A stretch of DNA of 64,000 nt from Plenodomus lindquistii (Eukaryota > Ascomycota > Dothideomycetes > Pleosporales > Leptosphaeriaceae). Below, piece after piece: positions 46,729-57,709 of the stretch; position 1 is the first letter of the stretch; each line of letters opens with the position of its first letter. Position numbers and translations under genes: made by a program. The stretch is from assembly GCA_025504975.1 (NCBI GenBank), contig JANUWI010000007.1, positions 1,488,001-1,552,000 on the forward strand. The letters are read 5' to 3'. A model generated the notes under the pieces. It was not told the origin of the DNA. It searched no databases and saw nothing but the letters and a program-made list of their open reading frames with translations.

Positions 46729-46885
46729 CTACCAACAAATCTATAAACGGTCTTGAGGTCTCTATGAGTCTTCCGAGGCGCCCGTACTTCTAATATTATT
46801 ACATAAGTGGCTCATGGGTGGAGTGCTGCTGGTATTCAAGAAAGGATCAGTTACGTGGGAAGTCCAAATATATTGCCCGCTCCCT

Positions 46886-48718
46886 TCACGGCTGTGCCAC
46901 AACCTCCGTCTTAGGCGGCCATTTACGCCTTCTCTCCGATCTAACGAAGAGGTTGGTTGGCCTGATGAGTTGGAACACGGGGTCATAGTCAACCAACTCT
47001 GTGCCATCTTTAATGAACTTGTATCGCCATAGCAGCTTCGGCAAGAAAATCTTGACTTCCTGCAGCGCAAAGTTGAAGCCAATACACATGCGTTGTCCGG
47101 CTGCAAAGGGGATGTATGCTGCCTTGTGGCGGTTCTTGACTTGCGGGGTCTCCCACCTCTCTGGATCGAATGTTGTGGGCGAATCCCATAGTGCAGGGTT
47201 GTTGTGGATGTGATGGAGCGCTATGATCATGACGGACCCTTTGGCTAGCTTGTAGCCGCCAGGTAAGATGAGGTCGACTTTGGCGGTTCGACCTGGTTGG
47301 AAGGAGGGGTTGTGCCTGCGTTGGGTCTCTTTGATGAAGCGATCTAGGTAGACGAGGCGGTCGGTGGAGTCTGAAGTCATCTCCATCTCGTCGCTGAAGT
47401 CATTGTCGACAAGTTCTTGCAAGAGCTTCTCTTGAATTCCTGGGTAAGTGACTATGCTGTAGATGAGCCATGAGAGTAGCGAGGAGGTTGTTGTGAAACC
47501 AGCACCCGTAGCGACAATCAAGGCTGATATCAGCTGTTGTGTGGGCAGCTTCTGTCCCTTGTTATCTGTCGCGCGGACAGCGTAGTCTATGAAAATTAGC
47601 ATATACTGGTCCGCATCGAAGAATTCGCTCAAACTCACCAACCATGTTTGAGGCTCTTACGGCAGCCTCTTGCAAAGGCAGATCCTCCGTACCTCCACTT
47701 TCGGCTCTCTTTACCTGTTCCACGACGAGATCAAACATTCGTTGTTGCTTTATTCTGAGAGTTCTAGGATCGCCAAAAGGTAGCTTTGCGTACCAACTGC
47801 CATACGAGGTGACCTTCTTGTTCAAGTGCAAGGTCTCGGCAATCAGGCGCACAATCTCATGCACCCCGGAGTCAACATGTTCGAAATGCCTCATGTCAAG
47901 ACCGAGCATCAGCTCAGCCACCGCCTGTGATCCGAGCTTGAGCATGTAGATGTACACATTCCATGATTGCCCAGTCGCGTCTAGCTCATCGAAGACTTTG
48001 TAAGTCTGCTCGATTGTCTTTTGCATGGTAGGGGCATCTGAAGATTGTGAGAAGACGGTAGAGTGTACAGTCTTAGCGTGACTTACAATGTCTTACAGCC
48101 TTGGGTCCTAAAGCTGGTGGCAGGAACTTGTGTGCAATCTTCCATTCCGGAGTATCTGTGTCGGCTAAGAAGACACCTGCAGGTGCGTTCTTGATGCCGT
48201 AAAGAGGATGCGCCTCGTTGATTTCCTTTGTAAAGAAATCTGTCTCGGCTAGAGCGATTGCAGCGATGTCGGGATCATTCGTGTGGAAGAGGGTTCCTCC
48301 GAGATTGGTTGTCTTGAACACAGGGCCATACGTCTCGAACAGGCGTTGGTGATTACCAAGATGATCGGGAAAGATTTCAAAGAAGTTTCCAACATAAGGT
48401 TGACCTTTGGGCCCGGGAATTTCGCGGACTCCGTTGCCATCTATTGTAATGGCGACAGGCACTTCCGAGGCGAAAATATCGGGCACCTCCGCAAGCACAT
48501 CATTATCGCGGACAAAACCAATGCCTACCAGTATAAAAATTAGCCACTAGAACTCTTCTCGAAGTCTCAGATGAAGACAGCTTACCTTTGGACACTACAA
48601 TTGCAAAATGCGACGCAATCAAGTCCTGGAGGTCTGCAAACGAAATGGTCTCATTGACTGTGATCGATCGGGAAGAAGTCTCAGCTTCTCCAAGCAAGTA
48701 GAAGTTCTGGGACAACAT
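46886..48718 (-). CDS. Cytochrome P450, CYP505/CYP102-like heme domain without reductase
   Basis: Heme monooxygenase. Exons 48718-48586, 48524-48087, 48037-47639 and 47586-46886 give 556 residues. IPGPKGQPYVGNFFEI, WKIAHKFLPPALGPKAVRHY and the overall layout resemble the heme half of self-sufficient fatty-acid hydroxylases, but there is no fused reductase. I helix: GAGFTTTSS, where the usual acidic residue before the conserved Thr is itself Thr. The K helix is KETQR and the PERF-like motif is FDPERW. The heme loop FAAGQRMCIG places the ligand at Cys491. There is no clear N-terminal membrane anchor. It is divergent, across 542 bp, from a cytochrome b5/b5-reductase fusion that could supply electrons. 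The substrate is unknown. Confidence 0.92.
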
Positions 48719-49260
48719 GGTGTCAGCTTTGAGTATTTCGTAGACGAAGATGAACTAGATATTGGCTACGAATGCCATATATACCCAGCGACCATCGGGT
48801 AGTCAGCCGTTTTGCTTTGACCACCAAAAGCATTTGAGTAATGTCCGATGCATCGACCTCCTTGGGCCAATCAGTACGAAGTGGGCAATATGCGGGATCA
48901 TCCCTCAACGCCCCTGCTAGAATCCAAAGAACAGAATCGTTATCGAACTTGGACGCAAAGTTCAGGAGATGTGCCTCGGCATGCCCTTAAGATGTGATGG
49001 CGTTGAAATTTCGGAGTGGGTCTTACAATTCGGCCGATGTGCGACCACCCAGCTCGGACCTCCTATATCCACTCACAACAGGGTTGAAAGTCATTTGAGG
49101 CGAAGATGGCGATAAGTACGCACCGCTCCGCTGGCCATTCACGGGGATTGATCCTGTTGCGATACATGCGCCACGAGCATCCAGTGTTCTCATAAATCTC
49201 GCATTCTCGACCACCGCTTACATCGAACACACACTTTCAGGATATAACTTTGGGACTCAA
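48719..49260. promoter_or_regulatory. Shared P450 / b5-reductase promoter
   Basis: 542 bp between two divergent start codons. No operator was identified, but co-expression is likely. Confidence 0.5.
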
Positions 49261-50715
49261 ATGTCGGAATTACCATCCTTCAGTACGACAGAAGTCGCTG
49301 CTCATTCGACTAAAGATGATCTTCATGTAATCATCGAGGGGAAAGGTATGTAAGACTTTGACCAATAAGAGACCTAGCATTAACAAAGACCAGTATACGA
49401 TGTAACAAAATACCTCAGAGATCACCCTGGTGGTGTTGACGTCCTTCTTGATGTCGCTGGCAAAGATGCTACGGAAGCATACACCGATGTTGGCCATTCT
49501 GAAGATGCGGATGAGATTCTCGCCGACTACTTGGTCGGGACAGTGGATGAAACCGGACCTAGACCTCTTCGCTCGAAAAACGTCAAATTGGTTGCACGAG
49601 ATACCACAAAGATTGTGGCGAGTACAGCAGCATCAGCAACTTCATCACGTATGCTCAAACTCGGCGCCACGTCTTTCGCCCTGACAGGTGCCGCATACAG
49701 TGCCTGGACATTCGGACCAGCATTGCGAAGGATCCTGCCCAACTCTTCAATCTCTCACATGCCCATTTCTCTGAAGACGTCCAGCGGAACAACAACGTTC
49801 ATCGGAGGCTTTGTTGTGTCCAGTCTGATCTCTACAATCGGTGCTGTCATGATCGCAAAACAACTTGCAAACTTCACCCACATTGAATCAGGTTTCGGAA
49901 AGTACCCACCTCGTCGCAAGCAGCGTCCGTACATCAAGCCAGCGAACCCACATATCGCAAAGGGTTTCCTGGACCCCAAGGAGTACAAAAGTCTCGAGCT
50001 GACTAAGATCGACCATCTTTCACCGAACGTTTGTCGTTTTACGTTCAAGCTCCCAAGCCCGCAGGACGTGGTCGGACTCCCTATCGGACAGCACGTCGCA
50101 ATCAAAGCCACCATAGACGGAAAGCAAGTCACCAGGTCATACACGCCGGTCTCGAACAACCTGGACAGGGGCGTCCTGCAACTCGTCATCAAGATCTACC
50201 CAGATGGTCTGCTTACCGGTAAATATTTCGCCAACCTCAAAGTTGGGGACAACGTTCAGTTCAGGGGTCCAAAGGGAGCTTACACGCACACGGGCGGCCA
50301 AGTCCAGAAGCTGGGTATGATCGCCGGAGGGACCGGAATCACACCGATGTATCAGCTCATCCGGGCAATCTGTGAAGATGAATACGATACCACAGAGGTG
50401 TCCTTGATTCTCGCGAATCGGACGGAGGAGGACATTTTGCTGAGGAGAGAGCTGGAGACATTCGCGCGGAGGTATCCCAAGAACTTCAAACTTTGGTTCA
50501 TGCTCGACACTCCACCCGAGAACTGGGCGTACGGGAGTGGTTTCGTGACAGCAGATGTCATGAAGGAGCGATTACCTGCACCAGGAGAGCATAATAAGAT
50601 CATGCTATGTGGCCCGCCTGGTATGGTGAACGCATCGAAGAAGGCCTTGGAGTCTCTGGGGTTCAAAGCGCCTGGTCCCATTGCAAAAATGTCGGACGAA
50701 GTCTTCTGCTTTTGA
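49261..50715 (+). CDS. Cytochrome b5 / NADH-cytochrome b5 reductase fusion
   Basis: Single-chain electron carrier from NAD(P)H through FAD to a b5 heme. Exons 49261-49345 and 49394-50715 give 468 residues. Residues 1-75 are a cytochrome b5 domain with heme ligands His39 (YLRDHPGG) and His63 (DVGHSED). Residues about 115-195 contain two hydrophobic stretches (FALTGAAYSAWTFG and TFIGGFVVSSLISTIGAVMI), likely a membrane hairpin. The reductase follows, with FAD motif RSYTPVSN, GPKGAY, NAD(P)H motif GGTGITPMYQL, and CGPPGM with the C-terminal EVFCF. b5R usually ends in F. Domain order b5-TM-b5R differs from standalone Cbr1. Probable partner of the adjacent P450. Confidence 0.93.
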
Positions 50716-51591
50716 TCATTTGTTGTTAAGCCGTTCGATTCGAATTCTGATTTCTGTTCATTGTAATGATAAGCGTTTGATATTCGATATTCGGTCCACA
50801 ACAACATTCATGGTAACACTATAGCGCGGTGCATGTCGTTGACGATCGGAGCAAAACACTAGTCTCCTTACCACAGGTTGAATTCTCAGCTATACTTTAC
50901 GGGGCATGAGCGTGGTCTCGATCGCGCATCACGGCGCTTACTGCCCCTATACAGCCGCCGCGGATCGTAATTGCCACGTGTGTGACGTGTCCGTCACCTC
51001 GGCATGTTGAAGATCTTGCTGTATTGTGGGTAGATGCGGTCGAATTTTCTGGGTTGTCAAGAGTCATGTCGAACGTTGCATCAAACCCCTAAAACCTGGA
51101 CCCACTTACCGCGGCATTGCTCAGTTAGCGTGACTTCACCTACCGCTATCCAATCGGTCACAGCAGATGTCAGCATCGAAATAATTGGTCACCTCCTTGT
51201 TGCGACTCCACGCGACAGTATCTGCCAGGTTGTCACCTTGCGCGATTTGATCGAAGCCGAGGCATCGCGCTTTATTCTGGACTTTAATAACGGCTAGATG
51301 GAAACTGGTTGTTGACCCACCGTGCAGTCTGTCTGACCGCCTTGCCGAATTCCAGATCTACACCTAGCGGCTCAAGAGATTGGGTTGGAACCATCTTGGG
51401 ACTCCTCCAAGTAGACAGCACACACCTCGGTAGCATCAGAATGAGAGATGCGACTTGCTCTGATTGACCGTGCTGTAAGATGTGGTGCACTCTTCGATGT
51501 ACTTCAAGGGATCGCTACCATCACACCAGTCTGAGATTTGAAAAACTTTCTCCAGTGGGATGTGTTTGTAGGAGGATAGGTACATACTATG
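50716..51591. other. Intergenic, no gene recognised
   Basis: About 0.9 kb downstream of the fusion gene. No domain, RNA or repeat recognised. Confidence 0.45.
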
Positions 51592-51825
51592 TACGAACAA
51601 GCTTGTATTCATTGTGTCTCTATCTCACATTCTCAGCCTGACGCGTGAATTCACACAGTAGCACGAAGATGACGAAAGAGCTAGGCGTTATTACATGATG
51701 ATCTCCATACTCCTAGAAAATCTACGTAGTATCTGATCACTCGTGTAACGCCTTGGTGTAGTATGGTGCCTACAATGAACAGTGTAAGTAACTTTAATGA
51801 CTCGATAAACGCGAGCTCCTTCGTA
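51592..51825. mobile_element. MITE copy E
   Basis: 234 bp. The left terminus is TACGAACAAGCTTGTATTCA. The right terminus, read on the minus strand, is TACGAAGGAGCTCGCGTTTA. The arms match at about 19 of 27 positions and nearly all mismatches are transitions. The interior is clearly related to copy F. Confidence 0.78.
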
Positions 51826-52380
51826 AGTGGGCGGTTGCAGAGAATGTTCTTTACTGGCCTGACCATTGCGAAATCATACGGTGTTATGCTTCGAACCAGG
51901 TCAATTGCCAACTCACGTTGACTGCTTCTTACGCGAAAAGCTGCATCATCGCCACAAGATTTTGCGATCAAAGAAGCCTCTCGTGAGGAGATTGTCTCAA
52001 AGCCAGCTCGGAGTATAAGATAACTCATGCAGTGGAGTTTCGGCGACATTATCGAGTCCTGCGTTCTCACTGATGGCAAATTGATGATCGCAATCGTCAT
52101 CCAGAGGTGGGTATAGCCTCGCTACAATCAAAAGACATGTGCTACATCACATCAACGAGTGTACGGAGAGATTCATCGTGAGCTTCCATTAGATGTCTTA
52201 GGCTATTTGCGCGGCATCTACAGCTTTTCAGAACCAACCGTCTAAAGCGACCAAATCTAGCCATAGAGTACAAATAACATTGTCGTCATTGTACATGCAA
52301 GTCTTGCTCTGTGCGCGCACTCTACCGCTGTCCCAATTCTTCAACCCAATAATGCGTTCGAAGTAGGCATTCCAAGGAGA
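51826..52380. other. Intergenic between MITE and secreted-protein gene
   Basis: 555 bp. No feature seen. Confidence 0.45.
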
Positions 52381-53715
52381 TTACAACATGTGGGTTCGGA
52401 AGTAGTTGCCCTGGCCGTCGCGGTCGTACACGGGTGATGTTGTGTTCGTAGCTGTATCATATGTCGCAGCCGCCGCCGTCCCTGCACTTCCATGCGGCTG
52501 CCAATCGTCGGCCTCTTGCGGGATCAGGAGATTCTGCGGTACAGGTTCGACATAAAACAACACCGCCGGATCTAGTGGTAGGCTGCGTATGGAGTCCGAT
52601 ATCCCGTTTCGGAATACAGTCACTTCTCGGATATGATGTAAGCCGAGTTGAGGCTTGTGTTCGAACAGGAACTGCGCCAGACTTGCTCCTATAGTACCTA
52701 GACATGGGTAAGTAAGGAAAATCAACATGGTGTGACAAACAGGTATTCATGCATACCTATGAGCGCTTTTCCAATCTCACTGTCAGCTTGGAAGTTGGAT
52801 CCAGGCCATTTTCGCGGTTCTCGGGAATCAAGGGCCCTGATGATGATGCTCTTAGCAGCGGGTTGCTTGACTGCCAAAACGCCGTAGTGTCTCAAGGGTT
52901 GAGGCGCTGGGGTTCCTGAGGGTCCACCAGATGTAATCCAGTATGACCACAGGATATCGCTCAGAGAGCGTATAGGAGGGATCTCGTCATCGGAAGGCAC
53001 GCGGTTCCAGATTCGCTGGAACTCTAGCTTGGCATTAGAATAATCCTGGATGAAAATGATTCCCTTATTGCGGTGGAGGACGAAGGCCGCTCGAGCACCT
53101 GTTGCCTATTCTCGAGTGTCAGGCGTGCAAATGTGACAAGGGTTGCCGTTTGCTTACCCACTTGTTGTGGCCATCCACGATGTAGCTCTGCGTGTCTTTT
53201 GGGTCGGCATCATGTTCGTCCCAATGCTCGACTCGATAAGCTTGATTGCCATGGTTTGAATTGAGGCCATTTGCAACGATCGCGTTTTTCCAGCCCCAAA
53301 CATGAGTCAATTTGAGAGCATCTGGGCCCGGATCTCGCGGTAGCCAGTTCCACTTCTTCAAAAGTTCCTTTCCCTCGGCCTTCGAAGTATAACTGATTCG
53401 GCTTTCAGCAGAGGGGGGGTTTCGCTGATCTTTCATCACCTTGCCGGCATCCTTGTCAGTGCGACGCATCAAACAATTGATCGCTTGTCCGTTGGCTACA
53501 GCTTTGTTCCAGGTCGCATCATCTGCAATCAAGCTGGGATCCCAGTCTGATCGGCGGAAGAGTCCATTAGGTCGTAGTAGGATGTTGTCATTGGCGGGGA
53601 GTTGAGAGGATGTATTGAGAACTGCAGAATCCTTGAGGTCGAGTATAGAGGGAGCAAGGCCGAGGACCTCAATGCTGAGGGCCAAGACAAGAAGGAGTAA
53701 CCAAGGGAGCTTCAT
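52381..53715 (-). CDS. Secreted protein of unknown function
   Basis: Exons 53715-53158, 53105-52757 and 52697-52381 give 407 residues. A clear signal peptide (MKLPWLLLLVLALSIEVLGLA) predicts secretion. I do not recognise the family. Visible features: NGLFRRSDWDPSLI, NGQAINCLMRRTDKDAGKVM, a Trp-rich stretch KKWNWLPRDPGPDALKLTHV, WGWKNAIVANGLN, and EHWDEHDADPKDTQSYIVDG, an acidic patch that might bind a cation. Cysteines are scarce, so this is not a typical small cysteine-rich effector. All three exons join in phase and the introns are 52 and 59 bp, supporting a real gene. It is tail-to-tail with nothing nearby and followed by a secreted deacetylase. Confidence 0.8.
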
Positions 53716-54065
53716 TATGGGTCATACCATGTGGCGGGAGAAGCGGGGAATTTTGAGAGGATAGAAAACAGAGTGGGCAAGGACGAGAAACAGGAGACGC
53801 GTGCCTATGCGTATTTATTTGTAGGCGGTGGTGGGGGTCTTGCGTTTGCAGCAATGTGTCATGCGGAATCGTCATTGTCAAACGGATATTGTCAGTGCGC
53901 GCGACGAGTGAAATACGTGAGATGCCGTGGTAAAAGACGCGAATCCCATTGCAGTAATGTGCTTGTCATTAGCTGCCAATCAAGGTAATAGAGTTTGCTG
54001 TAGAGCCCCAGAGTGATTGGCAGCAGCTTCACGCTTTCCCACCGTCTTTTGCCTACAACTCTCAC
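53716..54065. other. Intergenic
   Basis: 350 bp between two minus-strand genes. No feature recognised. Confidence 0.45.
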
Positions 54066-54941
54066 TTAACAAGTCGCCACCCCATTCGCAGTCCCGTTCT
54101 TATACGCACTCGTCGTATCACCCAGACACTCCGCTACACACCAGTCAGCCTTCACCTCGCCACGCACACACTCACCCAGAAACATGCAACTTACCAACAG
54201 TAACCAACTTCAACTTATTATTCTTCGCCCAATTGATCAACCACGGCGTAAGCGTATCAACCGTACTAGCATACGTTTCATGCATGAGCGGAATATGGCC
54301 GTTCCCGCCCGCCCCAGCCTGCGTAAACTTCTGCTGACTCTGCTGCGGCGTTTGGTTATTCCAGTCGCCAGAGTCAATGTCATTCGTGATGACGCGATAG
54401 CCTAGCGTTTTCATCGTGGGAAGCACGTTTCCGCCTGTTGCAAGGTACGGCGGGCGCATGTACGTTGGTTTCACGCCGATGATGTTGACGAGGGCTTGCT
54501 CGAGACGCGTCATTTGGGTTGTGAGGTCGGCAGTGGAAAGGGAGCCGAAGTTGGAGGGGTGAGACCACGAGTGCGATGCGATTTGGTGGCCGGCTTTGTA
54601 GGCGTTTTGCAGAGCGGACTTTTGGTTGTAGATGCAGCCGTAGAGGGTGCCGGTCACGAAGAAGGTTCCTTTGGCTCCGCCGGCGGTTAGGGTGTCGACG
54701 AGTTTCTGGGTGTATTGATAGGGGCCGTCATCGTATGCTAGGGCGAGCTGCCCGGGTGCATTGCATTTCGTGATGACCTGCAACATCGATTAGTAGGATA
54801 TTTCTCTCATTCTGAATTGGAGTCTGTCATTACTTGTCCAGCAACAGGTCCCGCCTGCCTGATCACATTCAGCGGATCTGGTATGGGCTTCGCAGCCGAA
54901 ATGACTACCATGTAGGCGAATAATATAGCACTGAGCACCAT
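54066..54941 (-). CDS. Secreted polysaccharide (chitin) deacetylase, CE4/NodB family
   Basis: Metal-dependent removal of acetyl groups from chitin or related polymers outside the cell. Exons 54941-54834, 54777-54195 and 54133-54066 give 252 residues. Signal peptide MVLSAILFAYMVVISAAKP. NodB motifs in order: LAYDDGPY (motif 1, Asp52/Asp53), HSWSHPS (motif 2, metal His), RPPYLATGG (motif 3), ITNDIDSGDW (motif 4) and PLMHE (motif 5), all intact, so it should be active. There is no chitin-binding module. The last exon adds a Cys-containing tail (AECLGDTTSAYK to VATC) whose Cys may pair with Cys41. It may alter the fungal wall or act on host-detectable chitin. Confidence 0.94.
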
Positions 54942-55477
54942 GTTGAACGATTGTCTTGATGGTTGATCGGATATCCCCACAAAGTTTCGTTTCGCTCCGA
55001 CTTTAAGTAACGAATGCCCAGCCTTTCAGCCATTCTGACGTTGGTCCGGGGAAACTTAGAGCTTCTTGGCTAGTTTATGATAAACGAAGTTCTTTAACCG
55101 GGGCAGCGGGTGCGGCAGATGAGAATCCCGGTCCCGGATGATTTGCAACGTGGGTTGAGGGTGTGGCGAAGCGCGTGGCGGTTACAATGGTGTATCTTAC
55201 AATTCCACACGCCAAGTTCCACAATGACCAACATAGTGTCCGAAGGTGTATTAATCGATATGGGGGTCTCTATTGCCAGCACTGGGAGAGTGCCATGCGT
55301 CCGGAGTCGGGATGCTCGCGCTGCTCATCTCGAGTGTTGCCGCCGGCTAATACGGAGTAAACCACCATGCATACGTGGTTACGCAGCAGGTACAACCGCA
55401 TGGTAATAGACTCTCCAAATCCCAAATTTACATGTTCGTCGATCCTAATCGTGACGGTGATGTCAAGTAGACGAGAC
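54942..55477. other. Intergenic
   Basis: 536 bp. No feature recognised. Confidence 0.45.
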
Positions 55478-57104
55478 TCAGCACATGTACTTATGGTAGA
55501 TATCATGGTTCGAGGTGACCATGCCATCATTCTTTTCGACGACCGTGCTTTTGCTATCAAGATGTATAGCCTCATCTGAGCGCAAAGCAGTATTCTGGCC
55601 AAGCTCGATATCTGCGACTCCTTCTACACCAAATACGGCCTCCTCTTCAAATCTTACAACCACGCCATCCATTACCTTCCGCACCATCGCCGCTAGCCTC
55701 AATCCCTCCGGCGATTCGAAGCTTCCTATAGCCTGCCAGGCCATCTTCGTTGCTATACCGTAAAGAGTGTTTGAATGGTTCTCATTCTGCTGGAGTTCCA
55801 TCAACTGCGAGATCTTGGTGGCGGTAGCATTGCGCAGCGCGACGTATATCGACGAGGGACGGAGTAAATGCCGTAGCTGTATAATGAGTAGGTATGCGGT
55901 ATTATATAGGATATATGGGAGGATGGTACTACGGTCCGCGACTCCAAGGTCTGCGGCGAGTGGCGATTGAGTCGGTGCTCCGGATATGAGGCGTGCGTTG
56001 ATGGCGTCGAGCGAGGGCTTGATGGACTCCAACTGGCTTGAGACACGTGTGATTTCTCGATCAAGAGCGAGAAGCTTTTCGACCTGCGCGTCACCTTCGA
56101 GAGCGTCGTCGCGGAGAGCGAGTAGCCGTGAGCACTCGGCTAGCACACCGAATATTCGATACTGTATGACATTCCCCTCGGTCATGTCTAGCGGAAGAGG
56201 CGCTTGCTTCCATTCTGTCTCGTTGAACAATGTTGGTCGCGACTCGGAAAGTGCGCTCATGATGGAAATGGAGCGCACACCACGGTGGATAATTGCATCG
56301 ACGCCGGCAAGTGTTGTAGGTGGCCCTCTCAGCTTTATCATTGCCTCGATACCGCGTACATGATTCAGAAAGTTGCGAGGCCCAGTAGGCAGAAAGATTT
56401 CGAGAAGCATGCACGCCAGCGATGTCAGTAGCGTCTCGTTTGCGGTTTGAAGCTTTGGTAGCGCAAGATGGGTGTTCAGTTGACGCAGAACCTCGCCGTA
56501 TTGATGGTAGCCTTTCTTTACGAGGGCATCGTGGTAATGCCGGCTGCCGAAGAAGGTGACCGCGAGGCTCATCATAGATTTGCGTAGTAGAGCAAGTCCT
56601 GGATCTCGGAACCGTGTCGAACTCACTGTGAAATCGATCATGTCGCATGCAAGCTCGAATGGACCACCGCGAAGAAGAGTCTTGCGCGTGAACGCAAAAC
56701 ATATGTCTCGCTCAAAGCCGGCGAACGATAGCTGTGCAGGTATTAAACTGTGTTCAGGAGAGGAAGTCGCTGAAGGATTCATGTCGTTTTCATGGTGGTG
56801 AATGAACGTGATATTCTTCGGGCCTTCGCAGGCAAGCTTGCGTTTCAGACACTGGCTGCATGTAGGGCGTTGTTCGTCTGCCAGGCATTAGTGGAAAACT
56901 TCACCTGTCCTTGCAAAAGTGTGTTCCGATTTATATCGCACTCGCGGTCAAGGTTATGAGGCGAAGCAGCAATTCGTTTTCCACCACAAACCCCAAAAAC
57001 TTCACCAACTCGACCAAACCCATGCCAAACAAAGACTCACCGCACTTGATCTTTCGCTCCCGACACTGCGCACATCCCCTCGATCTCCCACCACGACTGA
57101 CCAT
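55478..57104 (-). CDS. Zn(II)2Cys6 transcription factor, fungal_trans_2 type
   Basis: Exons 57104-57041 and 56877-55478 (163 bp intron) give 487 residues. The zinc cluster is completed by joining the exons: RGCAQCRERKIKCDEQ, then PTCSQCLKRKLACEG. The start MVSRGGRSRG lies just before the cluster, as in many members of this group. The rest is the fungal_trans_2 (DUF3468) domain, e.g. RKSMMSLAVTFFGSRHYHDAL, LLTSLACMLLEIFLPTGPRN and NHVRGIEAMIKLRGP. No acidic activation tail is obvious. The target is unknown; neighbours are a CE4 deacetylase and a Ca2+ exchanger. Using the first ATG in exon 2 would lose the DNA-binding domain. Confidence 0.85.
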
Positions 57105-57709
57105 TTATCGTATCTCTCCCACCACAAAAAAATAAAAAGATAAATTGTCCACGTCGTGGTTACATCTTCGAAACACCCCTCAAAATCCAGGGACCTGGGG
57201 AATTGGCTACCCAAAAAAACTACTCTAATCATGACGAAAGCAGTCAGAGATCTGTGGTGGCTGAGTAAACCTTGGCACGGGCCCGGATTCGGATGCGTTC
57301 GGAGAGTCTGATGCGCCCCGCGCCGACCGCGACGACTACGATGACCCCTAGAGCGTTGGGCGCTAGGATCGCGGTTGGCGGTTGGGCAATGGCGAAAGGC
57401 GGCCCAGATGCAGGTGTGCACTGCATGCATGAAAAAGCTAGCGTAGTGTCAGTTCTCAGAATCGATCGTGCTAGTCGCAGCACTTTGGAGATGAACATCG
57501 AGTTGTGTTGCGGTAGTAGACTGATTGATTCAACTACCTATATAATGCGCAGCCATTCGGCACGCAGTGAAAGCGGTAGAGGCAGACTATACATGATAGC
57601 CTCAAGAGACCGGTACCTTCCAACATCTCACTAGGCTGGCCTTCGTTGCGCAGACTCATCTCTTGTGTGGGAGCTGGCTCTCACTCAAACCAACCACAAG
57701 CATGTCCAT
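57105..57709. other. Intergenic, possibly a small minus-strand gene
   Basis: 605 bp. See the low-confidence frame at 57244-57498. Confidence 0.4.
57244..57498 (-). CDS. Possible small membrane protein (uncertain)
   Basis: An 84-codon frame with a plausible hydrophobic segment (ILAPNALGVIVVVAVGAG) followed by a basic amphipathic tail (RIRLSERIRIRARAK). The middle looks protein-like (ASGPPFAIAQPP) and an internal Met (MQCTPASGPP) could be the true start. I do not recognise it and there is no splice support. It could equally be 5' leader sequence of the regulator or 3' sequence of the exchanger gene. Confidence 0.25.
   Translation of the reverse strand: MFISKVLRLARSILRTDTTLAFSCMQCTPASGPPFAIAQPPTAILAPNALGVIVVVAVGAGRIRLSERIRIRARAKVYSATTDL

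Noticed and set aside
51681..52100. 139-codon minus-strand frame
   Set aside because: Half of it lies in MITE copy E, and no domain or splice support was found.
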